From NCBI GenBank assembly GCA_040381935.1, contig JBEIGJ010000043.1, positions 1 to 14,972 on the forward strand: a DNA stretch of 14,972 nt, given 5' to 3'. This document shows, piece by piece, positions 1 to 7,477 of this stretch. Each line of letters opens with the position of its first letter. The first letter of the stretch is position 1. Origin of the DNA: Casp-actino8 sp040381935. Lineage in GTDB: Bacteria > Actinomycetota > Acidimicrobiia > Acidimicrobiales > Ilumatobacteraceae. Both the position numbers and the translations under genes were made by a program. The notes below the pieces were generated by a model. It saw only the letters and a program-made list of their open reading frames with translations, ran no database searches and had not been told where the DNA came from.

Positions 1-290
1 AGGTGTTCCTCGGTTTGGGGCATCCATCCTTCGCGGGCGTCTACGACTAAAAGGCAGCCATGGATACCGCCGATGCCAGCCAACATATTGCTGAGAAAGC
101 GAATGTGGCCAGGAACATCGATGAACGAAATGTTGTTTCCGCTGGGCAGTGCCATATGGGCAAATCCCAAATCGATGGTGAGACCGCGATCTTTTTCCTC
201 TTGCCACCGATCGGGATCGATACCGGTGAGAGTGCTTACCAAGGTGGACTTGCCGTGATCTACGTGACCGGCGGTGGCAATGATCCGCAT
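1..290 (-). CDS. selB: SelB, selenocysteine-specific elongation factor (partial, N-terminal 96 residues)
   Basis: SelB is the cytoplasmic translation GTPase that delivers Sec-tRNA(Sec) to UGA codons marked by a SECIS hairpin. Only the start of the G domain is in the window. Directly visible are the P-loop AGHVDHGKSTL near residues 7-17, the switch I stretch DRGLTIDLGF, and the G3 motif DVPGH. RGLTIDLGF is the SelB form of this stretch and separates it from EF-Tu. The ATG lies 6 nt after the selA stop codon. An AGG at 300-302 (minus strand) overlaps that stop and sits 9 nt before the ATG, so the two genes are almost certainly co-transcribed and probably translationally coupled. The rest of the protein, including the C-terminal SECIS-binding winged helices, lies beyond the left edge. 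Confidence 0.95.
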   Translation of the reverse strand, partial: MRIIATAGHVDHGKSTLVSTLTGIDPDRWQEEKDRGLTIDLGFAHMALPSGNNISFIDVPGHIRFLSNMLAGIGGIHGCLLVVDAREGWMPQTEEH

Positions 291-296
291 TGAGTT

Positions 297-1589
297 TTAC
301 CTGTTGCCAGAAAGTGAGGCCAGAGCCTCGACGAGAATGGTGTCATCTGAGGGGTCGACTGTCCGTAGATCAAGAAGTGTCTGATCATCTTTGACCCGGG
401 CAATGATTGGTGGATGAAAGGCGCGTAATTGCGCTGTGCGATCGCCATCAATGGCCAGGCCAACAGAGGGGATATGGGCCCCGGGTACGCTGCCGGCCCC
501 GGGAAGCGAAGCACACGGTACGACTCGCCAGCTCCCTACCTTTTGGGTGATGGCCACAGCGCGTTTGGTGAGTATGTCATTGTCAACCGTGGCCATTTTC
601 CAAAACGGAATCGTTTGTTCGGCTGACTTGTCCAAATATGCCATCGCTGTTTGATGTAACGCAGCCAGTACCAAACCGCCCGGTCGAAGGGCGCGGGCGA
701 GGGGGTGAGTAGCGCAGGCTTTCACCAAATCGGCGCGTCCGGCGATAATGCCAGCTTGCGGACCGCCCATGAGCTTGTCACCACTGAAAGTGATCAACGC
801 TGCGCCAGCAGCGAGTGATTGACGGGCCGCGGGTTCTCCGATGAGCCAAGACGGGGGGCCTGAGGAAAGCCATGGGCAGGCGGAATCCAGCAGACCGGAT
901 CCGATATCGGCCACAACGGGAGGGCCAATGGTGGCAAGTTCTTCAACTGAGGTCGATTCGGTAAATCCTTCAATTCGGTAATTCGATGGATGAACTTTCA
1001 AGATCAGTGCGATATCGGCATTGCGACGATTGACGGCTTTGCGATAGTCGCTCAACCTGGTGCGGTTGGTCGTCCCGACGTCTATCAATCGAGCACCAGA
1101 TTGTTCCATGACCTCGGGAACGCGAAATCCACCACCGATTTCCACGCTCTCGCCCCGACTGACGGCAACTTCACGATCAGAGGCCAAAGCCGCTAGAACC
1201 AAAAGAACAGCTGCTGCATTGTTATTGACGACGAGGGCATCTTCACATCCACAGAGTCGAGCTAAGAGACGACTGATTCCACTTTGTCGGCTACCTCGTT
1301 GTCCGGTGTCGAGATCGAACTCCAAGTTCGTAGCGCGAACTGTCGAGTCGTCTTCCGACGGGGTGAGCATCACGGGAGCGCGGCCAAGATTGGTGTGTGC
1401 CAGTATCCCCGTGGCGTTGATGACCGGCTGAAGCATCATCATTTTGATGGCCATGGCGATGCCTTCGGCTGCCGAGGCCTCGCCGGCGGCAATTGCTTGC
1501 CGGGCGGCGTCCACCAATAAGGCATGAGGTAAATCGATATGCGAAAGCGAACGAGCCAGGGAGTCAACACTGGGCGGACGAATAGTCAT
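297..1589 (-). CDS. selA: SelA, L-seryl-tRNA(Sec) selenium transferase
   Basis: This PLP enzyme converts Ser-tRNA(Sec) to Sec-tRNA(Sec) using selenophosphate, in the bacterial one-step route. The 430 residues carry family landmarks: INATGILAHTNLGRAP near residue 57, the NNNAAAVLL stretch at 122-130, and the PLP lysine in SGDKLMGGPQAGI (K272). The protein is somewhat shorter than the roughly 460 residues common in the family, with a short N-terminal tRNA-binding part. The ATG at 1589 is chosen because no in-frame ATG, GTG or TTG was found in the roughly ten codons checked upstream. No Shine-Dalgarno sequence precedes it, and a TAACGT box 8 nt upstream suggests a leaderless message. selB follows after 6 nt. 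Neither selC (tRNA-Sec) nor selD is visible in the window. Confidence 0.95.
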   Translation of the reverse strand: MTIRPPSVDSLARSLSHIDLPHALLVDAARQAIAAGEASAAEGIAMAIKMMMLQPVINATGILAHTNLGRAPVMLTPSEDDSTVRATNLEFDLDTGQRGSRQSGISRLLARLCGCEDALVVNNNAAAVLLVLAALASDREVAVSRGESVEIGGGFRVPEVMEQSGARLIDVGTTNRTRLSDYRKAVNRRNADIALILKVHPSNYRIEGFTESTSVEELATIGPPVVADIGSGLLDSACPWLSSGPPSWLIGEPAARQSLAAGAALITFSGDKLMGGPQAGIIAGRADLVKACATHPLARALRPGGLVLAALHQTAMAYLDKSAEQTIPFWKMATVDNDILTKRAVAITQKVGSWRVVPCASLPGAGSVPGAHIPSVGLAIDGDRTAQLRAFHPPIIARVKDDQTLLDLRTVDPSDDTILVEALASLSGNR

Positions 1590-1597
1590 CAGTTGGG

Positions 1598-1626
1598 ACG
1601 TTATCTCGTGAGGGTGAAGATGTCCG
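1598..1626 (-). promoter_or_regulatory. Candidate leaderless promoter of selA-selB
   Basis: On the minus strand a -10-like TAACGT (1603-1598) ends 8 nt before the selA ATG, and a -35-like CGGACA (1626-1621) lies 17 nt further upstream. With no Shine-Dalgarno sequence before the ATG, transcription may begin at or next to the start codon, as is common in actinobacteria. This is inferred from sequence pattern only. Confidence 0.35.
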
Positions 1627-1642
1627 GTCCGATGACGCTCGG

Positions 1643-1661
1643 TATGGTGAGGAGGTGATCC
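1643..1661 (+). promoter_or_regulatory. Start region of fxsA: -10-like box and full anti-SD complement over the GTG
   Basis: TATGGT (1643-1648) matches the actinobacterial TANNNT -10 pattern and ends 6 nt before the GTG, which would place the transcript start at the G of the start codon. No convincing -35 is seen. AGGAGGTGATCC at 1650-1661 matches the complement of the 16S rRNA 3' end over its whole length, but it covers the GTG instead of preceding it. It therefore cannot act as a normally spaced ribosome binding site for that codon. Confidence 0.35.
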
Positions 1662-2098
1662 TTCTTTTCCTGTTCATCGTGTTGCCAATCGTCGAGTTGT
1701 ACACGATTATTCGGATGAGCGGAACGATTGGCTTTTTCAACACGCTGGGACTGATGTTCTTGGTTGCAGTTCTTGGAAGTTGGCTGGTGCGTCGTGAAGG
1801 TTTTCGTGTGTGGAAGCGTTTCAACGAATCCCTCAGGACCGGTCAAATTCCGGCCCGCGAGATTGTTGATGGTGTCTTGATACTCGGTGCGGGTGTGTTA
1901 CTGCTGACACCAGGTTTCTTTTCAGATGTTTTCGCTTTGTTGATGCTGTTCCCGCCAACGCGCATCATGTTTCGGACGTACTTGTTACGACGATCAACGA
2001 AAGGAACCGTATTCTTCGGCACTCGGCGGTCTCCGTTCGGGGATTACATCGACACCGAGGGAACGGATATCCGCGGTGCTCTGCCCGAAGACGATTGA
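1655..2098 (+). CDS. fxsA: FxsA family membrane protein
   Basis: This is a small integral membrane protein of the FxsA family. In E. coli, FxsA overproduction relieves F-factor exclusion of phage T7; its normal role is not established. The 147 residues show helices at about 1-19 and 24-42, the family signature pattern E-L-Y near residue 14 followed by LGSWLVRREGFRVW (40-53), and a hydrophobic hairpin at about 70-98 containing LLLTPGFFSD. A polar, charged tail follows from about 110. The GTG start is chosen because no start codon lies upstream in frame before a TAG at 1583, and the family normally begins directly with the first membrane helix. It is divergent from selA, with 65 bp between the two starts. 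Confidence 0.88.
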   Translation: MILLFLFIVLPIVELYTIIRMSGTIGFFNTLGLMFLVAVLGSWLVRREGFRVWKRFNESLRTGQIPAREIVDGVLILGAGVLLLTPGFFSDVFALLMLFPPTRIMFRTYLLRRSTKGTVFFGTRRSPFGDYIDTEGTDIRGALPEDD

Positions 2099-2154
2099 GG
2101 GTTGATCGACCGCAAAAACCAGGTAGAGGGAAATCTCGCTCAAAGCGGGGTTCA

Positions 2155-2182
2155 TTCAGGACATACTTTTCAGGACATACTT
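2155..2182 (+). repeat. Perfect 14-bp tandem duplication upstream of the Nudix gene
   Basis: TTCAGGACATACTT occurs twice with no gap (2155-2168 and 2169-2182), ending 5 nt before the GTG of the next gene. Each copy holds a possible -10 hexamer, CATACT. The one in the second copy (2176-2181) ends 6 nt before the GTG, the spacing expected of a leaderless message. Each copy also contains AGGA, a weak Shine-Dalgarno. The repeat is seen directly; the promoter reading is inference. Confidence 0.9.
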
Positions 2183-2187
2183 AATGA

Positions 2188-2940
2188 GTGGCTGACTCCT
2201 CTTTCGATCCGGCTTCGGTGGTAATTCGACCGGCGGCAACTGTGATGTTGATTCGTGAGCATGATCGGTCTGGTCTTGAGGTCTTCATGATGCGGCGTAC
2301 GACCAAAGCGGCATTTGCCGGTGGAATGTATGTCTTTCCCGGTGGAGCAGTTGATGCCGAGGATTCATCATTTGAAATAGCTGCTATCCGTGAGTGCTTC
2401 GAGGAGGCTGGAGTTCTTCTTGCTTGTTCGTTGACTGGAGAGATCATTCGCCTTGACGATCCCGATCTCTGTCAGCGCTTCACGTCATATCGACATGAAG
2501 TACACGCCGGTCAACGCAGTATGACCAGTGTTTTGGAGACTGAGCAGTTGATCCCGATGGTGGACCAGCTCTGCTGGGTTTCTCACTGGGTGACGCCCTT
2601 TGGCGAGGTTCGTCGCTTCGATACTCGTTTCTATCTGACAGCTATGCCGCCGGATCAAGATCCGTTACACGATGATTTGGAAACTGTCGACAGTTTGTGG
2701 GTGACGCCAGGAGATGCTCTGACGAGGGCTCGACGCGGTGAGTTGTTGATGCTTCCACCAACGATGGTGAACTTGGAGTTTCTTGCCGATCACCAAAGTG
2801 TGGACGATGCTTTGGCTGCGGTTGCGCAGGTGGGAACTCCACAGCGGATTTTGCCGAAGGTTCGTTGGGATTCCGATGGTCGTCTTGAGGCTCTTTTGAT
2901 GCCCGGGGATCCGGGTTATGACGATATTCCGGAACTCTGA
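2188..2940 (+). CDS. Nudix hydrolase, NUDT19-like (probable CoA or nucleoside-diphosphate-X pyrophosphatase)
   Basis: Nudix enzymes split a diphosphate bond linked to another group X. In this 250-residue protein the Nudix motif spans about residues 52-77, with the catalytic core RECFEEAGV (68-76) intact. Before it comes MRRTTKAAFAGGMYVFPGG, and after it FDTRFYLTAMPPDQ (144-157) and ELLMLPPT (185-192). These flanks are the features I recognise from the NUDT19 subfamily, whose animal members hydrolyse CoA and acyl-CoA; substrate specificity here is not shown by the sequence. The first glutamate of the strict GX5EX7REUXEEXGU pattern is not in register, as is usual in this subgroup. The start is GTG. 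A nearby ATG at 2184 is in another frame and reaches a stop after three codons. Confidence 0.85.
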   Translation: MADSSFDPASVVIRPAATVMLIREHDRSGLEVFMMRRTTKAAFAGGMYVFPGGAVDAEDSSFEIAAIRECFEEAGVLLACSLTGEIIRLDDPDLCQRFTSYRHEVHAGQRSMTSVLETEQLIPMVDQLCWVSHWVTPFGEVRRFDTRFYLTAMPPDQDPLHDDLETVDSLWVTPGDALTRARRGELLMLPPTMVNLEFLADHQSVDDALAAVAQVGTPQRILPKVRWDSDGRLEALLMPGDPGYDDIPEL

Positions 2941-2960
2941 TTCGGGGCTTCATGACCCGG
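2911..2960. repeat. Inverted repeat across the convergent gene ends
   Basis: CCGGGTTATGA (2911-2921) and TCATGACCCGG (2950-2960) are inverted copies matching at 10 of 11 positions, separated by 28 nt. They span the last codons of the Nudix gene and the stop codon of the converging regulator. The structure could act as a shared termination hairpin, but there is no T-tract and the loop is long. Confidence 0.3.
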
Positions 2961-3771
2961 TATGCGGTGAAGTCGGGCCGGGGAGATCTTCACCGTTGGT
3001 GAGAAGAGTGAGTGCCCGGGAGAGTGCCCGCTCGCGACGATTACGAACTGATCGCGGTGAAATTCCCAGTACTTCTGCTGCCTGTACGGAGTTCACATCT
3101 CGACTGACAGCGCGCAGCATCTGCAAGTCCCTTTCCGAGAGACCCTGTTCGGCCAAACCATGGAGAAGAAGTTCGAGGGAGCTGGCTTCAGCGACGGGGT
3201 CGCATTCGAAATCACCAGCTTGAAAGCGACCGAATTCGATACCGAGAAGACCCTCTGGACTGAAGTGGTCTTCGCTACGTGTCGCCTTCAATCGGCCATC
3301 TCGGACGAAGGCGGCGTATTCGATATCCATCAATAAGTTGGCGGCCACTCGGCGCGCTCGGCGCTCGATGGGAAATTGTCGAATGACGATCCAAGCCGAT
3401 GCGACGACCAGATCGAATGCACCGGAGAGACCCTGGGGCACAATCGGGGCGCGACGGACAGCGATCGAGACCAAACCAGGAAGAATGCGCTGTAGTACCA
3501 GGCGGGCCGCCAGGTCGTCGTTCTTGGCGAGGGCAACGAGTTGCGACAGATACGAGTCGTATGAATCATCGTTGGTAGCAAGACCAAATCCGGCTCGCTC
3601 CAACATTTCTCGCAGATGTGCGACGGCCTCTCCTGGTAGCCCCCAAGAGTTTGCCCTCTTGACGTTTTGGCGTTGGCGGGCGAGATGCTCCCATTCGGCA
3701 AAAAGAGCAGTGATGATGGTTGAACGCGAAGAGGTCTGGGTCATAGTGGAACAGGACCCGGTTGCCCTCAC
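2950..3771 (-). CDS. Sigma-like helix-turn-helix protein (uncharacterised transcription regulator)
   Basis: I do not recognise a named family. The last third of this 273-residue protein resembles sigma-70 region 4: GLSERDLQMLRAVSRD (210-225) followed by the helix-turn-helix AAEVLGISPRSVRNRRERAL (231-250). The middle, FDLVVASAWIVIRQFPIERR (119-138) and VAANLLMDIEYAAFVRDGR (142-160), has the look of region 2 of an ECF-type sigma factor, though much diverged. An autonomous sigma factor, a sigma-like decoy and a LuxR-type regulator are all possible. The GTG at 3771 is chosen because GGGAGGG (3777-3783) lies 5 nt before it; the ATG at 3744 has no such site. It is divergent from the FHA/FtsK gene, with 84 bp between the starts, so it may regulate that gene. 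Confidence 0.7.
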   Translation of the reverse strand: MRATGSCSTMTQTSSRSTIITALFAEWEHLARQRQNVKRANSWGLPGEAVAHLREMLERAGFGLATNDDSYDSYLSQLVALAKNDDLAARLVLQRILPGLVSIAVRRAPIVPQGLSGAFDLVVASAWIVIRQFPIERRARRVAANLLMDIEYAAFVRDGRLKATRSEDHFSPEGLLGIEFGRFQAGDFECDPVAEASSLELLLHGLAEQGLSERDLQMLRAVSRDVNSVQAAEVLGISPRSVRNRRERALSRALTLLTNGEDLPGPTSPHTGS

Positions 3772-3776
3772 TGCGA

Positions 3777-3783
3777 CCCTCCC
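3777..3783 (-). promoter_or_regulatory. Ribosome binding site deciding the GTG start at 3771
   Basis: On the minus strand GGGAGGG is followed by 5 nt and then GTG. This is the best Shine-Dalgarno in the divergent gap and favours the longer form of the sigma-like protein over the ATG start nine codons later. Confidence 0.55.
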
Positions 3784-3855
3784 TGGTGACGCCTTGCTGG
3801 CTCAAGACATTGACACTGTGAGAGGACCAGTGAGACCGCTACTCACCATGGGTAG

Positions 3856-6800
3856 GTGATCACGAGCAACGAATCGATGGCCAGCAGAAGTACACGATCT
3901 CCTGACCATGTATTACCCAGTCATGAATCTCCCAGTTATGAAATCGTGCTGGCAACAGGACCTGACAGTGCGCGGATCATTCCCTTGACGGGACGCAAAC
4001 AGACGCTCGGGCGGTCGCAGTCCTGTGGGATACGAATCGATGATGGAGCTTTGGAAGCCCATCATGCTGTGATCTCAAAGATCCTGCCATCAGCAAAGAC
4101 CGGTCTGCAGTTGGAATCGGTGATCGAGCCATTGGGGGGAAAGGTGGAGATACGTGGTTCCAGCTTTCGGGTTGGCGCTACGGAGTGCTTGGTGCATCCG
4201 GCGATCAGTAGTGCACTGATCAATCGTCCGTCGTTGTCTACTCGTCCCTTTCACCGATCTCCACAGTCACCCATTGAACATCGGGACGTTCCGGTGGAAC
4301 CGACGACTTCGATACAGCCCTCCTCGGCGGCAGCACCTCCCTGGGCAGCAATTTCTGGTGGAGTTGCCACTGGTCTGATCGTGGCTGCGATCACCGGTCA
4401 AGTACTTTTCGGCATCTTTTCTTTGGTGACTGCGGGTATCGCCGGTGTCACCTGGGTCGTTCAACGACGTAGTTACCGTCGATCCCTTCGCCGTTGGACC
4501 GCAGCCATGCAAGGCAATCAAGATCTTTTCGATCATCAGTGTCTCAACTATGCACGACATTTGGCAGAAAAGAGAAGGCTTCGACATCGACCACTTGGCG
4601 CTTTGCTACTCGCTGCTCATTTGGGTGAGAACGTTCTATGGGCCAAGCGCGAGATCAACGAAGTCTGTATCGGGTTTGGTTCACGCCAAGTTCTGGTGAC
4701 GCCGAATGCTCGTCCCTTGGCTTTCAATGACATACCCGTCACAGTTTCGTGTGCACCCGGGTCGGTTATTGGCATCCATGGACCACGAGCAATGGCGGTG
4801 AGCACGGCCCTGGTCATGAGGCTCGCAGTGGAAATCGGACCTTCCGATTGGCGTCTGCTTATTGCCGATGAACTACCGGCATTGTGGAGTCATCTCCAGG
4901 GCTTACCTCATCTGCGGGCCAGACCCCTGACTCGTAATGATCTCACTGATGGAGGAGGTGGCTCTCTCCATGATGACGGTCTTCATGATGTCGTGTTGGT
5001 GACTGAATCACATCAAATGGCACATCGGCACTCGGTGCCCTCGCGATATGTGGAATCTCATCGGGCCACTCTTTTGATTTGTGCGCCGACGCTCCGAGAT
5101 CTGCCAGCAACGTGTACCGACATCATCGATTCATCGAATGCCGAACTCGACGGTGTAGGCATCGAGGGAGCGCGAAATATCATCGAGGCACTCAGCCAAT
5201 GGCACGACCCCGATGCTCAAACTCTGGCCATCCCTCACCACGTTCAACTGGAAGACGTGGACAGTGTCAAAGACCTCGATCCGCGTGTACTCCGTCAGCG
5301 ATGGTTATCGCAATCATTACGGTTCGACCTTGGTCTATCTGCAGAGGGTCCAATAGGTATTGATCTGTCAGTGGACGGACCGCACATGATCGTGGTCGGC
5401 ACAACAGGGTCGGGTAAGAGTGAACTACTGCGATCATTAGTGGTCTCACTCGCTTTGCAGGCCTCACCCACTGAGGTGAATTTCATTCTCTTTGATTACA
5501 AGGGTGGGTCGGCTTTCGATAGGTGTGCCTGCCTTCCCCATGTCGTTGGTGTCGTGACCGATCTCGATCGCGACGATGGATACGAAAAAACGGCTACTCG
5601 CGTCCTGCGCGGTTTGGAAGCAGAGTTACGGCGCCGTGAGCACATGTTGCGAAGAGTGGGACTGAGTGATCAGAAGACCTATCAACTACGGCGACAGCAA
5701 GCAGATGAATCGATGCCACGACTCGTCATCGTGGTCGACGAGTTGGCGGCCCTTCGGGCAGATGTACCTGAAGCGGTCCCGGCACTGATTGCTATCGCCC
5801 AGCGAGGAAGGAGCCTGGGTCTGCATCTTGTTCTAGCGACCCAACGTCCAGGAACTGAACTGACCCCAGATGTCATGGCCAATACGACTATACGTCTCGC
5901 TCTTCGGATGCAGACTCAAGAGGATTCGAAGCAAGTTATTGGGTACGGGGGAGCAGCCGATCTCTCGCGTCATCAGCCTGGGCGCGCGCTTCTGACTTTG
6001 GGTTCTGAAAGTCCTGAGGAGTTTCAGTCGCTGTATGTTTCTCGTGACCTGATGGCCGTCGTGGCGATGACCAGCGCGCTCGCGGTTGATTTGAATATTG
6101 CAACGCCGCGTCGACCCTGGTGTCCACCCCTTGCGGAACAGTTGTCTGCAGATGCTGATCGTTGCCGCTTTTCTGTCGGCCTGATTGACGATCCTGATAG
6201 TCAGCAGCAACCACCTCTTCTCTGGGAGCCACGGCGTCATCTCTTGGTGACCATGGGGCCAGGCTCTGGCAAGACATCGACGTTGCATACTTTGGCCGCC
6301 ATTTCGCAGCAAGACGATCCCAAAGCCAGCCTGTACTTTCTCTCAGGCAGCGGTAATCATGAGCCTGATTCTTCGTGGATTGCAGTCAGTGATCGAGAAC
6401 GTCTGCATCGACTGCTTCAATTCCTCATCAACGTGATTGAAGAGCGGAGAACCAGACGTCAAGCAGATGATCGCATCACCCTCATGATCGATGATGTGGA
6501 TCTCTGGCGTTCGCACCACTCCGATGATCGTCTGGGATCGATGCAGTGGGAACTTTTCGAACGAGTTGTGTCGGAAGGACCTGCAGTGGGCGTGTTTTGT
6601 GTGATGACGACATCTCACACTCAGTTATTGCCAGCGGTTCTCAAATCACGGATCGAGCAGCAATGGCAGGCTGGGAAACGACCCGGTTCGGTTTTGGTGA
6701 GCACCCCAATGTCACGGCTCGGCCTTTCGGCGCAAATTTTTGACCCGCGAACCTTCGCCGCTGACATCGGGCAATTCATTAGTGTTCCCGACGCCGATCG

Positions 6801-7464
6801 ATGCACGGTATTGGCCACGTTGCCACAAGATCTTTGGTTAAGTGAACGACGGCAATTGGGTTCCTTTGGCGTCAGAGCGGACACCTTGACGGAAGCGACG
6901 TTGGACTCAACGCGGACGTTGAGGCACATCGTTCTTGGCCATCGCTACTCAGGGCGAACGACGGCGCTTGAAGCCCTCGTGGCAGGCTGGAAGGATCTTC
7001 ATCCCAACGGTATGGTCCTCGATGGTTCTCAGTCGGACGATTCATTAGAGGCACTGGTTGCTATCGCCAGAGACGACCATGAGGTGTGCACTCTCGTGGC
7101 CATTGACGACGCTGAGCGACGAACTCTTCGCGCACCGCTTGTGGGCCTCATCAAGCAGGCTTTGGATCCCAGCAAGTCGGACGCCGAGAGCCGGATTGGC
7201 GGTGTCTCAATTGTGGCATCGACTTCAGTTTCAGGGTTACGTTCACAATCAGATCACTGGCTTCACGCATTGCGTCGCTATCGATCAGGGGTCTTGCTCG
7301 GTCGGTGCGCGGAAGAAGATGGTGATCTTTTTGGTCAGTACGCGCGATCTCTCCACATCGTTCCGCAGGCCACCTCCCGTGGATTGTGGATCGAAGATGG
7401 GGAGTCGATGAGCATCATTCAGTTTTTTAGCGCTGTCGCTGAAATGGATGAGGAATCACGTTGA
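3856..7464 (+). CDS. EssC/EccC-like membrane ATPase: FHA domain, two TM helices, three FtsK/SpoIIIE-type ATPase modules
   Basis: EssC/EccC proteins are the motor ATPases of type VII secretion. Domains in this 1202-residue protein are as follows. An FHA-like fold at about 28-115 has GRSQSCGIRIDD (52-63) and H-x-V near 70. Two membrane helices lie at about 163-203, followed by a basic segment. A pre-ATPase region spans about 215-450. ATPase 1 (about 490-735) has Walker A GTTGSGKS (515-522), Walker B LVIVVDEL (623-630) and an intact catalytic glutamate. ATPase 2 (about 760-960) has GPGSGKTS (801-808) and LMIDD (876-880). ATPase 3 (about 1005-1195) has GHRYSGRTT (1028-1036), in which arginine replaces the Walker lysine, and VAIDDAE. 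The FHA-TM-ATPase order resembles firmicute EssC, but with one FHA domain instead of two. The GTG start lies inside AGGTGATCA; ATG at 3877 is an alternative. No WXG100 or other secretion genes are nearby. Confidence 0.88.
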   Translation: MITSNESMASRSTRSPDHVLPSHESPSYEIVLATGPDSARIIPLTGRKQTLGRSQSCGIRIDDGALEAHHAVISKILPSAKTGLQLESVIEPLGGKVEIRGSSFRVGATECLVHPAISSALINRPSLSTRPFHRSPQSPIEHRDVPVEPTTSIQPSSAAAPPWAAISGGVATGLIVAAITGQVLFGIFSLVTAGIAGVTWVVQRRSYRRSLRRWTAAMQGNQDLFDHQCLNYARHLAEKRRLRHRPLGALLLAAHLGENVLWAKREINEVCIGFGSRQVLVTPNARPLAFNDIPVTVSCAPGSVIGIHGPRAMAVSTALVMRLAVEIGPSDWRLLIADELPALWSHLQGLPHLRARPLTRNDLTDGGGGSLHDDGLHDVVLVTESHQMAHRHSVPSRYVESHRATLLICAPTLRDLPATCTDIIDSSNAELDGVGIEGARNIIEALSQWHDPDAQTLAIPHHVQLEDVDSVKDLDPRVLRQRWLSQSLRFDLGLSAEGPIGIDLSVDGPHMIVVGTTGSGKSELLRSLVVSLALQASPTEVNFILFDYKGGSAFDRCACLPHVVGVVTDLDRDDGYEKTATRVLRGLEAELRRREHMLRRVGLSDQKTYQLRRQQADESMPRLVIVVDELAALRADVPEAVPALIAIAQRGRSLGLHLVLATQRPGTELTPDVMANTTIRLALRMQTQEDSKQVIGYGGAADLSRHQPGRALLTLGSESPEEFQSLYVSRDLMAVVAMTSALAVDLNIATPRRPWCPPLAEQLSADADRCRFSVGLIDDPDSQQQPPLLWEPRRHLLVTMGPGSGKTSTLHTLAAISQQDDPKASLYFLSGSGNHEPDSSWIAVSDRERLHRLLQFLINVIEERRTRRQADDRITLMIDDVDLWRSHHSDDRLGSMQWELFERVVSEGPAVGVFCVMTTSHTQLLPAVLKSRIEQQWQAGKRPGSVLVSTPMSRLGLSAQIFDPRTFAADIGQFISVPDADRCTVLATLPQDLWLSERRQLGSFGVRADTLTEATLDSTRTLRHIVLGHRYSGRTTALEALVAGWKDLHPNGMVLDGSQSDDSLEALVAIARDDHEVCTLVAIDDAERRTLRAPLVGLIKQALDPSKSDAESRIGGVSIVASTSVSGLRSQSDHWLHALRRYRSGVLLGRCAEEDGDLFGQYARSLHIVPQATSRGLWIEDGESMSIIQFFSAVAEMDEESR

Positions 7465-7477
7465 TTAGGGTGAGGTC

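Noticed and set aside
5833..6312. 159-residue minus-strand ORF inside the FHA/FtsK gene
   Set aside because: It lies opposite a conserved ATPase domain and shows no domain or start signal.
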